Assembly (NCBI RefSeq): GCF_014205055.1
Contig: NZ_JACHMS010000001.1
Coordinates: 7,344,501-7,408,500 of the forward strand
Direction: 5' to 3'
Length of the DNA stretch: 64,000 bases
Source of the DNA: Streptomyces luteogriseus
GTDB taxonomy: Bacteria > Actinomycetota > Actinomycetes > Streptomycetales > Streptomycetaceae
Shown here in pieces: positions 48,302-56,476 of the stretch (within the stretch, counting starts at the first letter, position 1; every line of letters begins with the position of its first letter). Under the pieces are notes generated by a model that ran no database searches, had not been told where the DNA came from, and was given only the letters and a program-made list of their open reading frames with translations. A program made the position numbers and the translations under genes.

Positions 48302-49558
48302 CTACGGTGCGGAGGCGCTCCCGAGTTCCTCCGCACCTGTCACGACCGTTTCACCCAGCCGCGCAGTGATCACCAGCGTCCCCTCCTCGACCTGGTAGTC
48401 GAGAGGCAGCCCCAGCCCGCGCATGGCGGCCACCATCCCCGTGTTGGACGCCTGCGTCACGGCATACACGCTGGAGCACCCCGCCTCGACGGCCATGGCC
48501 ACGAGCCGCGACAGCAACTCCGCTCCCACACCCCGCCGCTGCCAGGTGTCCTCGACGAGCAGCGCGACCTCCGTCTCGTCCCCGTCCCACAGGAGGTGAC
48601 CGAGCCCGACGATCCGCCCGGAGGCGGTCTGCACGGCGAGGGTGCGGCCGTACCGCGGACTGAGCAGGTGGTTGAGGTACCGGTCGGCGTCACCGACGGG
48701 CCCGTGATAGCGCAGCTTGAGCGTGCGCGCCGAGCAGCGTTCGTGCATCGCCCGGGCCGCTTCGAGGTCACGGGTGTCGGCCCGCCGCACGGTGATGTCA
48801 CTGCCCTCGGAGAGCGTGAACACGTCCCGGCCGTGCGGCAGGCGCGGTCCGAGCCGGGCGTCGAGTTCCACCAGGGCCCTGGCCCGGGCGAACTCGGTGG
48901 GGGTGAAGGGCAGATACGGCCGCTCGACGGTGATCACGCCGCCTTCCGGGCCGCGCAGCCGCATCACCGTGTCGTCGAGGGCCCCCTCGACGGGAACACC
49001 CTCCATGGCCCGGCTGCCGCCGGCCGGAGCGGGCCGGGACCGGATCGTGCACCGGCCCAGCAACTGCCGCAGAGCGAGCGGAAGTTCCGCCGCGTCCAGG
49101 GCGGTGCGGGCGGCGAGTCCGAGGACCCGGGTAGGCGCGTCCACCAGATCGTGGGCGTCGGCCCGCTCGATCCAGGTGTCGGTGCCACCGGCCGACTCGA
49201 CGGCCGTGGTGACCTCGGACGCCGACAGACCGGCCGGGCCCCGCAGCAGGAACTCGTCGACCGTGCCCGCGGCCAGCGGGTGCGTCTGCAGGCTCAGGAT
49301 GTCGACACGCAGCCCGGCCAGGGCACCGCACAGCGCGGCCAGGGACCCCGGCTCGTCCTGCACCGTGGTCCGCATCCGCCACAGGGTGTTCGCCCCCGGC
49401 ACCGGCTCCGGTGTCGGGGACCCCGTATCACTCGTCGGCGGTGCGTGTTCCTGGCGTCGTGTCCGCCAGGCGTGGAACGCGGCCGTGACCCGCCGCCACG
49501 AGGCGGCGGGGCGGCAGTTGGCGTCGGGGTGGGTCACTTGAGTCACTTCTCGCGTCAT
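48302..49558 (-). CDS. ACT-domain/GNAT acetyltransferase fusion protein
   Basis: 418 aa from the ATG at 49558 (MTREVTQVTHPD). After a disordered N-terminus, residues about 60-130 form an ACT-like domain (MRTTVQDEPGSLAALCGALAGLRVDILSLQTHPLAAGTVDEFLLRG) that would bind an amino acid. Residues about 265-400 are a GNAT domain: DITVRRADTRDLEAARAMHERCS and the acetyl-CoA loop VEDTWQRRGVGAELLSRL. The fusion suggests an acetyltransferase regulated by an amino acid; the acceptor, a protein lysine or a metabolite, is unknown. It is convergent with the PLP enzyme gene, ten bases apart. Confidence 0.85.
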   Translation of the reverse strand: MTREVTQVTHPDANCRPAASWRRVTAAFHAWRTRRQEHAPPTSDTGSPTPEPVPGANTLWRMRTTVQDEPGSLAALCGALAGLRVDILSLQTHPLAAGTVDEFLLRGPAGLSASEVTTAVESAGGTDTWIERADAHDLVDAPTRVLGLAARTALDAAELPLALRQLLGRCTIRSRPAPAGGSRAMEGVPVEGALDDTVMRLRGPEGGVITVERPYLPFTPTEFARARALVELDARLGPRLPHGRDVFTLSEGSDITVRRADTRDLEAARAMHERCSARTLKLRYHGPVGDADRYLNHLLSPRYGRTLAVQTASGRIVGLGHLLWDGDETEVALLVEDTWQRRGVGAELLSRLVAMAVEAGCSSVYAVTQASNTGMVAAMRGLGLPLDYQVEEGTLVITARLGETVVTGAEELGSASAP

Positions 49559-49667
49559 GCACCCACTGTGACGGAACGGTGTTGCGTGATCGCGAACGCA
49601 TTGTGACCGGCGGGTAAAGAGGGCAGTCTGCCCCCTTTGTCCACCCTTCAAACGTTGCGCTGCGTAC

Positions 49668-51230
49668 CTACTGGCCGACCCGTCCGGGCTGGAGGGTCTG
49701 CGTGAACAGCACGGTGCCGTCCTGCTCCCGCAGACGTACCGTCAGCTCCCCGCTGTGGCCGTCGATGTCGACCTCGCCGAAGAACTGGTAGCCGCCGGCG
49801 GGGGAGACGTTGGCGGTCGTCGGTGCCTTCACGAACACGCGGTCCGGGCCGAAGGTGCCGTCGAGCGCGTTCGCGGGGAAGGCACCGGCGTTGAGCGGGC
49901 CCGAGACGAACTCCCAGAACGGCTCGAAGTCGGTGAAGGCGGCTTTGGACGGCTGGTAGTGCTGCGCCGAGGTGTGGTGCACATCGGCGGTCAGCCACAC
50001 CGTGCCCGTGATGCGCCGGTGCTTGACGAACCGCAGCAGTTCGGCGATCTGCAGTTCACGGCCGAGCGGCTTGCCGGGGTCGCCCTGCGCGACGGCCTCG
50101 ATGTTCGTGCCGTCGGGGACGACGAGGCCGATCGGCATGTCGGCGGCGATCACCTTCCACACCGCCCGGGAGCGGGACAGTTCGCGCTTGAGCCACTCCA
50201 GCTGCTCGCGGCCGAGGATGCCCTGCGGGTCGGCCGGCTGGTCGTCCGGCGAGTTGGCGTTGCGGTAGGTGCGCATGTCCAGGACGAACACGTCCAGCAG
50301 CGGGCCGTGGTGCTGCACACGGTAGACCCGGCCGTCGGGGCGGCGCAGCGTGGAGATCGGGAAGTACTCGGAGAAGGCCCTGCGGGCGCGGGCGGCGAGC
50401 ACGTCCACGCGCTTCTCGGTGTACCGGGTGTCGGTGAGGATCTCGCCCGGGTACCAGTTGTTGACGACCTCGTGGTCGTCCCACTGGACGATGGACGGAA
50501 CCCGGGCGTTGAAGGCCCGCAGGTTCTCGTCCAGCAGGTTGTAGCGGAAGTTGCCGCGGAACTCCGCGAGCGTCTCGGCGACCTTCGCCTTCTCCTCGGT
50601 GGTGATGTTCCGCCAGGTCCGGCCGCCGGGCAGGGCCACCGTGCCGGTGATCGGGCCGTCGGCGTAGATGTTGTCGCCGCTGCAGAGGAAGAAGTCGGGG
50701 TCGAGGGCGCCCATCGCGTCGTAGATGCGGTAGCCGCCGAGCTCCGGGTTGATGCCCCAGCCCTGTCCGGCCAGGTCGCCGGACCAGACGAACCGCACGC
50801 CGTCACGGCGCTCGGCGGATGCCGTGCGGAACGTGCCCGTGACCGGCTCGCCGGTGCGGCGCGGGTCGTCCGGGTCGGCGAGCAGCACGCGGTAGTGGAT
50901 CTGCTCGCCGGACGGCAGGCCGCGCAGCCGGGTCGTGCCGGTGAGGTCGGTGCCCTCGCCCAGCAGCGGGCCGTGCCATCTGCGGGGGTTGCGGAACGAC
51001 TCGGTCGCCGACGTCTCGACGATCATCCGGGCCGGCCGGTCGGAACGCACCCACACCAGCCCGGAGTCGCAGGTCACGTCACCCGCCTGCACACCCCACC
51101 CCGCCGTCGGGCGCCCGGAGCGGGCGAAGGCGGGCGCCGCACCGAGAGCGGTGGGCAGGGACAGGGCCGCCGACGCGGCGAGGGAGCCACGCAGGACGCT
51201 ACGGCGCCCGGGCAACGGACGGTGTGACAT
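49668..51230 (-). CDS. phoD: Secreted alkaline phosphatase D (PhoD-like)
   Basis: 520 aa from the ATG at 51230. A Tat signal peptide starts GRRSVLRGSLAASAALSLP and ends near AFARSG. An N-terminal PhoD_N beta domain (about 45-145) precedes the phosphodiesterase/phosphatase domain with FVWSGDLAGQGWGINPE, FLCSGDNIYADGP, VQWDDHEVVNNW and VWLTADVHHTSAQHY, which carry the metal ligands. It releases phosphate from phosphomono- or diesters outside the cell. A PHO-box-like pair of repeats lies 67 bases upstream, so induction under phosphate starvation by PhoP is expected. Confidence 0.93.
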   Translation of the reverse strand: MSHRPLPGRRSVLRGSLAASAALSLPTALGAAPAFARSGRPTAGWGVQAGDVTCDSGLVWVRSDRPARMIVETSATESFRNPRRWHGPLLGEGTDLTGTTRLRGLPSGEQIHYRVLLADPDDPRRTGEPVTGTFRTASAERRDGVRFVWSGDLAGQGWGINPELGGYRIYDAMGALDPDFFLCSGDNIYADGPITGTVALPGGRTWRNITTEEKAKVAETLAEFRGNFRYNLLDENLRAFNARVPSIVQWDDHEVVNNWYPGEILTDTRYTEKRVDVLAARARRAFSEYFPISTLRRPDGRVYRVQHHGPLLDVFVLDMRTYRNANSPDDQPADPQGILGREQLEWLKRELSRSRAVWKVIAADMPIGLVVPDGTNIEAVAQGDPGKPLGRELQIAELLRFVKHRRITGTVWLTADVHHTSAQHYQPSKAAFTDFEPFWEFVSGPLNAGAFPANALDGTFGPDRVFVKAPTTANVSPAGGYQFFGEVDIDGHSGELTVRLREQDGTVLFTQTLQPGRVGQ

Positions 51231-51296
51231 GGATGCGCCTCCAGGGACGGGATCCGGCCAAGTGTGCAGAGCTACACCTACTGGCACGCCGCAGCG

Positions 51297-51318
51297 CCCA
51301 CACGAACCCCAAGTGAAC
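51297..51318 (-). promoter_or_regulatory. PHO box (PhoP-binding direct repeats) upstream of phoD
   Basis: On the minus strand two 11-base direct repeat units follow each other: GTTCACTTGGG and GTTCGTGTGGG, close to the Streptomyces PhoP consensus (GTTCACC plus four bases, repeated). They end 67 bases before the phoD start. Confidence 0.7.
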
Positions 51319-51357
51319 AACTGACCGCAGGGTGAGGGAACGCACGAACCGGTCGGC

Positions 51358-52797
51358 TCACCCGGTCGCCGCCTCGGCCATCAGACGCACGCCCTCGGCG
51401 ATCCGGGCGGGCGGCACATGGGCGTAGCCCAGGACGAGCCGGATCTCCTCGTCCCCCTCGGGCCCGGCCGGCGTGTGGGCGTAGGCCGAGAGCGGGCGCA
51501 CCGCGACCCCCGCCTCCGCCACCCGTGCGAGGAACCGCTCCACGGGCCCGTACCGCCGCGGCAGCGTGGCGATCACGTGCAGGCCCGCGGCGATCCCGGA
51601 CACCTGCGATCCGGGGAAGTGCGCGTCCAGGGCGGCGACCAGCGCGTCGCGCCGGTCGCGGTAGGCGCGCTGGCAGCGCCGCAACTGGCGGTCGTAGTCG
51701 CCGCGCTCCAGGAACCGGGCGAACAGGGCCTGGTCGAGGGCCGGGTGGCCGAGATCCATCGTGCGTTTGCGCTCCACGATCTCCTCCGTCCAGGACTCCG
51801 GCACCAGCAGCCAGCCCAGCCGCAGTCCTGGCGCGAGGGACTTGCTGACCGAGCCGGTGTAGGCCACGTGGTCCGGGTCGAGGCCCTGGAGCGCGCCGAC
51901 GGGAGCACGGTCGTAACGGAAGTCGCCGTCGTAGTCGTCCTCCAGGACGATGCCGTCCACCGCCCGCGCCCAGTCCAGCAGTTCCGCGCGCCGCCGGGCC
52001 GAGTAGGCGAGGCCGGTGGGGAACTGGTGGGCCGGAGTCGTCACCACGGCCCGTACGCCCGAGGACCGCAGCGGCTCCAGGGCGACACCCTCGTCGTCCA
52101 GCGGCAGCGGTACGGCGGTGACGCCGGCCGAGGCGTACAGCGCGTCGTGCTGGGGACTGCCGGGGTCCTCCACGCCGACGGCGCGCACGCCGCGCGCGTG
52201 CAGCGCGAAACCGAGCAGCGCCGTCGCCTGGGCCACCCCGGAGACGACCACGAGCCGCTCCGGGTCGGCCACCACGCCCCGCCGCCGGGCGAGCAGTTCG
52301 GCCAGCGCGGTCCGCAGCCTCGGCAGCCCTCGCGGATCGGGGTAGCCCAGCTCCTGGTGCGGCAGTTCCGCCAGCACACCGCGCTGCGCCGCGGCCCACG
52401 CCGCGCGCGGGAACAGGGCCAGGTCAGGCGTCCCGGGCACGAAGTCCGCGCGGGCGCCGGGGATGCGCGGAGCCAGGTCGTGCGCCCGCGGCCGCGCGGC
52501 GCGGACGGCCGCGCCCACCCAGGTTCCGGCGCCCCGGCCGCTGCGCAGATATCCCTCGGCCGTCAGCTGCTCGTACGCCTCCGTGACCAGACCGCGCGAG
52601 ACCCCCAGGTCCGCCGCGAGGTCCCGGCTCGACGGGAGCCGGGTGCCCGGCGAGAGCCGGCCCGAGCGGACCGCCTCGCGCAGAGCCGCCTGCAGGGAAC
52701 GGCCACGCGTGCGTGCCGGAGCCGAGGCGGCGGGGAGCAGCAGCTCCCAGGCGGCCGACGCCGTACCGTCGCCCGGGTCCCGCCGCATTGGTCTCAT
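51358..52797 (-). CDS. MocR-family (GntR HTH plus aminotransferase) regulator
   Basis: 479 aa. N-terminal GntR winged helix (about 30-95): LQAALREAVRSGRLSPGTRLPSSRDLAADLGVSRGLVTEAYEQLTAEGYLRSGRGAGTWV. A fold-type I aminotransferase-like domain then fills the rest, with VVVSGVAQATALLGFALH, VLEDDYDGDFRYDRAP and the PLP-Lys segment YTGSVSKSLAPGLRLGWLL. MocR proteins such as PdxR and GabR sense PLP or amino compounds. The target here is unknown because the neighbours on both sides are unrelated; the gene to the right (alpha/beta hydrolase) is on the same strand. Confidence 0.93.
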   Translation of the reverse strand: MRPMRRDPGDGTASAAWELLLPAASAPARTRGRSLQAALREAVRSGRLSPGTRLPSSRDLAADLGVSRGLVTEAYEQLTAEGYLRSGRGAGTWVGAAVRAARPRAHDLAPRIPGARADFVPGTPDLALFPRAAWAAAQRGVLAELPHQELGYPDPRGLPRLRTALAELLARRRGVVADPERLVVVSGVAQATALLGFALHARGVRAVGVEDPGSPQHDALYASAGVTAVPLPLDDEGVALEPLRSSGVRAVVTTPAHQFPTGLAYSARRRAELLDWARAVDGIVLEDDYDGDFRYDRAPVGALQGLDPDHVAYTGSVSKSLAPGLRLGWLLVPESWTEEIVERKRTMDLGHPALDQALFARFLERGDYDRQLRRCQRAYRDRRDALVAALDAHFPGSQVSGIAAGLHVIATLPRRYGPVERFLARVAEAGVAVRPLSAYAHTPAGPEGDEEIRLVLGYAHVPPARIAEGVRLMAEAATG

Positions 52798-52861
52798 GAG
52801 TTGAGACCTTAGAGGGTTCTCATGAGGGGAGGCCGGGGAAGGTTCGCTGCCCCGGGGCGGG

Positions 52862-53692
52862 TCAGCGGCTGCCGTCGAGGACCACCCGGGCCACCAGCGC
52901 CGGGTCGTCGTTCATCGGGACGTGGCCGCATCTGGGCAGCCGCACCAGCCGGGCCCGCGGGATCACGCCCTTGGCGCGCACGCCCTGGCGGGGGATGAGC
53001 AGCCGGTCCCGGCTGCCCCACGCCACGGTGACCGGTGTGCCCACGATGTCGTCGGTGAACTGCACGGTCCGGCCGGAGCGCAGCGTCTCGGAGAAGCCCT
53101 GGGCCCTCGCGAGCGCGAGCGTCTCGGCGACCACGGCCTCGGGTGACCTGCGGCCCGGCCGGGCGTAGATGGTGCTGGTCAGCAGGGTGCGGCCGAGGGC
53201 CGGGCGGGCCAGCCGCTCGACCACCGGCGGTGGCAGGCGCCGGGCGATCTGCCGCATCGTCGACAGCACGGTGAAGGCGTAGCGGCGCTCGGCATCGTTC
53301 CAGAATCCGGCGGGGGACAGGGCGGTGACCGAGCGGACGAGCTTCGCCCGGGCCAGGTCCAGCGCCAGCAGGCCGCCCAGCGAGTTGCCCGCCACGTGCG
53401 GCCGCTCGATCTCCAGCGCCCCGAAGAGCGCCTTCAGTACCGCGCTCATCGTGGGCAGGTCGTGCGCCATGCCGTCCGGGAGCGCCGGTGAATCGCCGCA
53501 GCCGGGCAGGTCCACGGCGATCACGTCGCGTTCGGCCGCGAGCGCGGGGATCACCGGTTCCCACGCCTGCCGGTGGTGGCCGATGCCGTGCAGCAGGAGC
53601 AGCGGTTCGCCGCTGCCCCGGCGGGTGTAGGACAGGGTCACGTTCTGCTCGCCCCGCGCGGAGGCGACGTTGAAGGAGACGGTGGCGGACAT
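52862..53692 (-). CDS. Alpha/beta-hydrolase fold protein
   Basis: 276 aa from the ATG at 53692. Oxyanion region LLLLHGIGHHRQAWEPVIPAL (about 31-51), nucleophile elbow VAGNSLGGLLAL (Ser near 104), acid in VAWGSRDRLLIP, and catalytic His in LPRCGHVPMND near the end, so the triad is intact. It lacks a signal peptide. Esterase, lactonase or C-C hydrolase activity cannot be told apart. It lies 64 bases upstream of the MocR gene on the same strand; possible co-regulation. Confidence 0.9.
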   Translation of the reverse strand: MSATVSFNVASARGEQNVTLSYTRRGSGEPLLLLHGIGHHRQAWEPVIPALAAERDVIAVDLPGCGDSPALPDGMAHDLPTMSAVLKALFGALEIERPHVAGNSLGGLLALDLARAKLVRSVTALSPAGFWNDAERRYAFTVLSTMRQIARRLPPPVVERLARPALGRTLLTSTIYARPGRRSPEAVVAETLALARAQGFSETLRSGRTVQFTDDIVGTPVTVAWGSRDRLLIPRQGVRAKGVIPRARLVRLPRCGHVPMNDDPALVARVVLDGSR

Positions 53693-53799
53693 GGGGTGCT
53701 CCTCGGCTGTACTTGCTGACGGACGCCGTAGACAGCTTGTCAGCAATTGCTACCCGCGGGTAGCCCCATGGGTGCGCCACCTTCACGGAGCCGGACCGC

Positions 53800-54453
53800 T
53801 CAACGGGCCCGCCGCACCTCCAGGTTGAACTCACCGTGACCGAACTTCTGGAACAGACCGACCCAAAGGGGCAGCCACATCTCCACGGCGCGAGCAGCCC
53901 GGATGCCGCCCAGGTCGAGGACGCGCTCCGCGGGCCAGCCGAACTCCCCGAGCAGCGCCGTCACCTGCTCCTTGGCGCCCGGGTCGTCCCCGCAGACGAA
54001 GACGTGGTGCTCGCCCGGCACACGGGCCGGATCCACCATCACCCGGCAGTTGACCGTGTTGAGCGACTTCACCACGCGCGCCCGGGGAAACGTCCGCTGG
54101 ATCTGCTCGCCCACGCTGTCCGACTCGACCGGGGACAGCCGCAGCTCGCCCTCCTCGAACGCCAGCGGGTTGGACACGTCCACGACGACCTTGCCGTCGA
54201 CGTTCTCCGCCCCGGCGGCCTCCAGTGCGGCGAGCGCCACCCGCCCGCCGACCGCGTTCACCACGACCTCACCGAACTCCGCCGCCTCGGCGAACGTCCC
54301 CGCGCCCGCCCTCGGACCGGCCGAGGCGACCCACTGCACGGCGGCCGTGTTGTCCCGCGTGCGCGAGCCGAGCCGCACCTCGTGGCCCAGCTCCACCAGC
54401 CGTCCGCCGAGCGTGCGCCCGACCTGCCCCGTGCCCAGCACCGCGTACCGCAT
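53800..54453 (-). CDS. NADP-dependent oxidoreductase (F420:NADP oxidoreductase-like)
   Basis: 217 aa from the ATG at 54453, with GGAGGTGG upstream. Rossmann NADP-binding motif MRYAVLGTGQVGRTLGGRLVELGHEVRLGSRT (residues 1-32), then VVVDVSNPLAFEEGEL and VKSLNTVNCRVMVDP, typical of the NADP_oxidoreductase coenzyme-F420-dependent family. Whether it uses F420 is unknown. It is divergent from the ECF41 sigma factor (starts about 110 bases apart), the usual position of the sigma factor's target in this group. Confidence 0.88.
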   Translation of the reverse strand: MRYAVLGTGQVGRTLGGRLVELGHEVRLGSRTRDNTAAVQWVASAGPRAGAGTFAEAAEFGEVVVNAVGGRVALAALEAAGAENVDGKVVVDVSNPLAFEEGELRLSPVESDSVGEQIQRTFPRARVVKSLNTVNCRVMVDPARVPGEHHVFVCGDDPGAKEQVTALLGEFGWPAERVLDLGGIRAARAVEMWLPLWVGLFQKFGHGEFNLEVRRAR

Positions 54454-54562
54454 CGCCACCTCCGCAGCCGTGCCGCCGATCACCGGCGTCCGTCCGGCCA
54501 TTCTGTCCGGGAAGGGGCGGTTCCGCCTGGACAGGGCACCATCGGTGGGCTGGGATGGAGCC

Positions 54563-55444
54563 GTGACCACCGAGACCGCCACCGACGCCTTCGAAGCGCA
54601 CCGCCCCGTCCTGCTGGGCGTCGCCTACCGCATGCTGGGACGCGTCGCCGACGCGGAGGACGTGGTCCAGGAGGCCTGGCTGCGCTGGACCGGCACGCCT
54701 CGCGACGACGTGCGCGAACCGCGCGGCTACCTGGTGCGGATCACCACCCGGCTCGCCATCGACCGTCTGCGCCAGATCAAGGCACGCGGCGAGACGTACG
54801 TCGGCCCCTGGCTGCCCGAGCCGTACGTCACCGACTTCGGCGACACCGTGCCCGACACCGCCGAGCGTGCCGTTCTGGCCGACTCCGTCTCCCTCGCCGT
54901 CCTCGTGGTCCTGGAGTCCCTGTCACCGCTGGAGCGGGCCGTGTTCGTGCTGCGCGAGGCCTTCGCCTTCCCCTATGCCGACATCGCCGCCATGCTCGAG
55001 CGCGGCGAACCGGCGGTGCGCCAGCTGGCCGGGCGGGCCCGCAAACACGTCGAGGAACGGCGCCCACGCTACGACGTCGACCCCGCCGAGCGCCGCGACC
55101 TCACCGAGCGGTTCCTCGCCGCGGCGGCCGACGGCGACCTCGAGGGCCTGATGGCGCTGCTCGCCCCGGAGGTCCGGCTCGTCGGTGACAGTGGCGGCAA
55201 GTCGCAGGCGCCGCTGCGGGTCCTGCGGACCGCCGACAAGGTGGGCCGCTTCCTCATCGGCGTGGCGCAGAAGAGCCTCCCGGGCCTGTCCGTGCGCTTC
55301 CTGGAGCTCAACGGCGGCCCGGCCGCGCTGATCCTGTCCGGCGGCAGGCCCGACTCCGTCTTCCAGCTCGACGTGGCCGACGGCCGCGTGCAGTCGGTCT
55401 ACATCGTCCGCAACCCCGACAAGCTGCGGTCACTGGCCGCCTAG
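54563..55444 (+). CDS. ECF41-group (SigJ-like) sigma factor with SnoaL-like C-terminal domain
   Basis: 293 aa from the GTG at 54563. Region 2 (RPVLLGVAYRMLGRVADAEDVVQEAWLRW) and region 4 (LSPLERAVFVLREAFAFPYADIAAMLERGEPAVRQLAGRARKHV) are standard. Two ECF41 marks are present: WLPEPYV in the linker and the DSGGKSQAPLR stretch at the start of the C-terminal domain (consensus DGGGK). That domain replaces a separate anti-sigma factor and tunes activity. Such factors usually control the adjacent oxidoreductase-type gene, here the divergent NADP oxidoreductase. Confidence 0.92.
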   Translation: MTTETATDAFEAHRPVLLGVAYRMLGRVADAEDVVQEAWLRWTGTPRDDVREPRGYLVRITTRLAIDRLRQIKARGETYVGPWLPEPYVTDFGDTVPDTAERAVLADSVSLAVLVVLESLSPLERAVFVLREAFAFPYADIAAMLERGEPAVRQLAGRARKHVEERRPRYDVDPAERRDLTERFLAAAADGDLEGLMALLAPEVRLVGDSGGKSQAPLRVLRTADKVGRFLIGVAQKSLPGLSVRFLELNGGPAALILSGGRPDSVFQLDVADGRVQSVYIVRNPDKLRSLAA

Positions 55445-55501
55445 ACACGCCGCCAGGCCGGTCAGCGGCCCCTGGTGCGGCGCCGTGAACGTTCCCGGCC
55501 A

Positions 55502-55515
55502 TTGGTCTTGACCAA
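55502..55515. promoter_or_regulatory. DasR/dre-like palindromic operator of the GntR gene
   Basis: TTGGTC-TT-GACCAA is a perfect palindrome about 100 bases before the GntR start. It resembles the dre site (core TGGTCTAGACCA) bound by DasR in Streptomyces, which regulates N-acetylglucosamine genes. Confidence 0.65.
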
Positions 55516-55611
55516 GGATCAGGGCCGCCCTATGGTCGCAGAGAAGTGCAACAACCTTTAATAAACAAGGGCGCTAAAACGCCGCCGACCACGGCGATTG
55601 CGGAGGACAGG

Positions 55612-56373
55612 GTGGGGACCACGCAGCTGGAATCGGTGCAGGAACCGAAGTACTGGCATCTGAAGACGGTGCTCAGTCAAGCGCTCGACTCGGAGTTCGC
55701 GGTGGGCGAGATCCTGCCCAACGAACGCGACCTCGCGGCCCGCTTCGGCGTCGCCCGCGCCACGCTCCGCCAGGCACTGGAGCAGCTCGAACTCGAAGGC
55801 AGGCTGCAGCGCCGCCGCGGTGTCGGGACGACCGTCGCACCGCCCCGCATGGGCGTCTCCCTCGGCACCGGCCCGCACACCTGGCCGGGCGGCCCCGACG
55901 ACGCCTGGCAGCCCGCCGACTGCACCACGGCCGTGCCCCCGGCGGCCGTCGCCGACGCCCTGGAGACCGGCCGCGACGAGCCCGTGCACATCGTGCGGCG
56001 CTCCCGCGTCTCGCACGGCCGGCCGGTGGCCGCGGAACTGCTGTACATCCCGCAGACCTCGGTGCCCGAGCTCTCCGGCATCGACGCGCCGTCCGGAGCG
56101 GCACGCGCGCGTGCGGTGCTGCGGGAGCTTCAGCGGCTGGAGCTGGAGCGGCAGGAGAACGCGGTGGAGCTGGGCTCCGCGGGGGCCGGCGAGGCGAAGG
56201 AACTGGACCGGCTGCCGGGAGCGCCCGTGCTGGTGGTGACCACCCGGTTCGTGGCCGGGGGGCGCACGTCCGCCTTGTCGGTGGCGACGTACCGGGCTGA
56301 CACGTGCCGGTTGACCTTCGGTGACTCGGGTGACGTGGAGATCCACGCCGGGCCTCGGCAGAAGGCGTCCTGA
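55612..56373 (+). CDS. GntR/HutC-family regulator (DasR-like)
   Basis: 253 aa from the GTG at 55612 (GGAGG five bases upstream); an in-frame ATG at 55546 is possible. The winged helix is KYWHLKTVLSQALDSEFAVGEILPNERDLAARFGVARATLRQALEQLELEGRLQRRRGVGTTV. A UTRA-like effector domain (about 100-245) contains VHIVRRSRVSHGRPVAAELLYIPQTSVPEL. Such regulators sense phosphosugars such as GlcN6P. The upstream palindrome is dre-like, suggesting autoregulation or control by DasR. A ROK-type protein gene converges from the other side. Confidence 0.9.
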   Translation: MGTTQLESVQEPKYWHLKTVLSQALDSEFAVGEILPNERDLAARFGVARATLRQALEQLELEGRLQRRRGVGTTVAPPRMGVSLGTGPHTWPGGPDDAWQPADCTTAVPPAAVADALETGRDEPVHIVRRSRVSHGRPVAAELLYIPQTSVPELSGIDAPSGAARARAVLRELQRLELERQENAVELGSAGAGEAKELDRLPGAPVLVVTTRFVAGGRTSALSVATYRADTCRLTFGDSGDVEIHAGPRQKAS

Positions 56374-56420
56374 CCGTTCGGGACCGGGGTGCGGTGCTCG
56401 ACGGGGCTGCCGGGAGCGTC

Positions 56421-56476
56421 GTGGCTGGTCGCGTCCACGCGGCCGAGCCGCACATCAGTGCAGCCCCGCGCCCCTA
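56421..56476 (-). repeat. Dispersed Streptomyces-type intergenic repeat (copy C)
   Basis: Shares with 95-160 the block order TGGTCGCG(T/C)CCACGCGG, GAGCCGCA, CAGCCCCGC. It occupies the gap between the convergent GntR and ROK genes and reaches the ROK stop. Confidence 0.6.
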
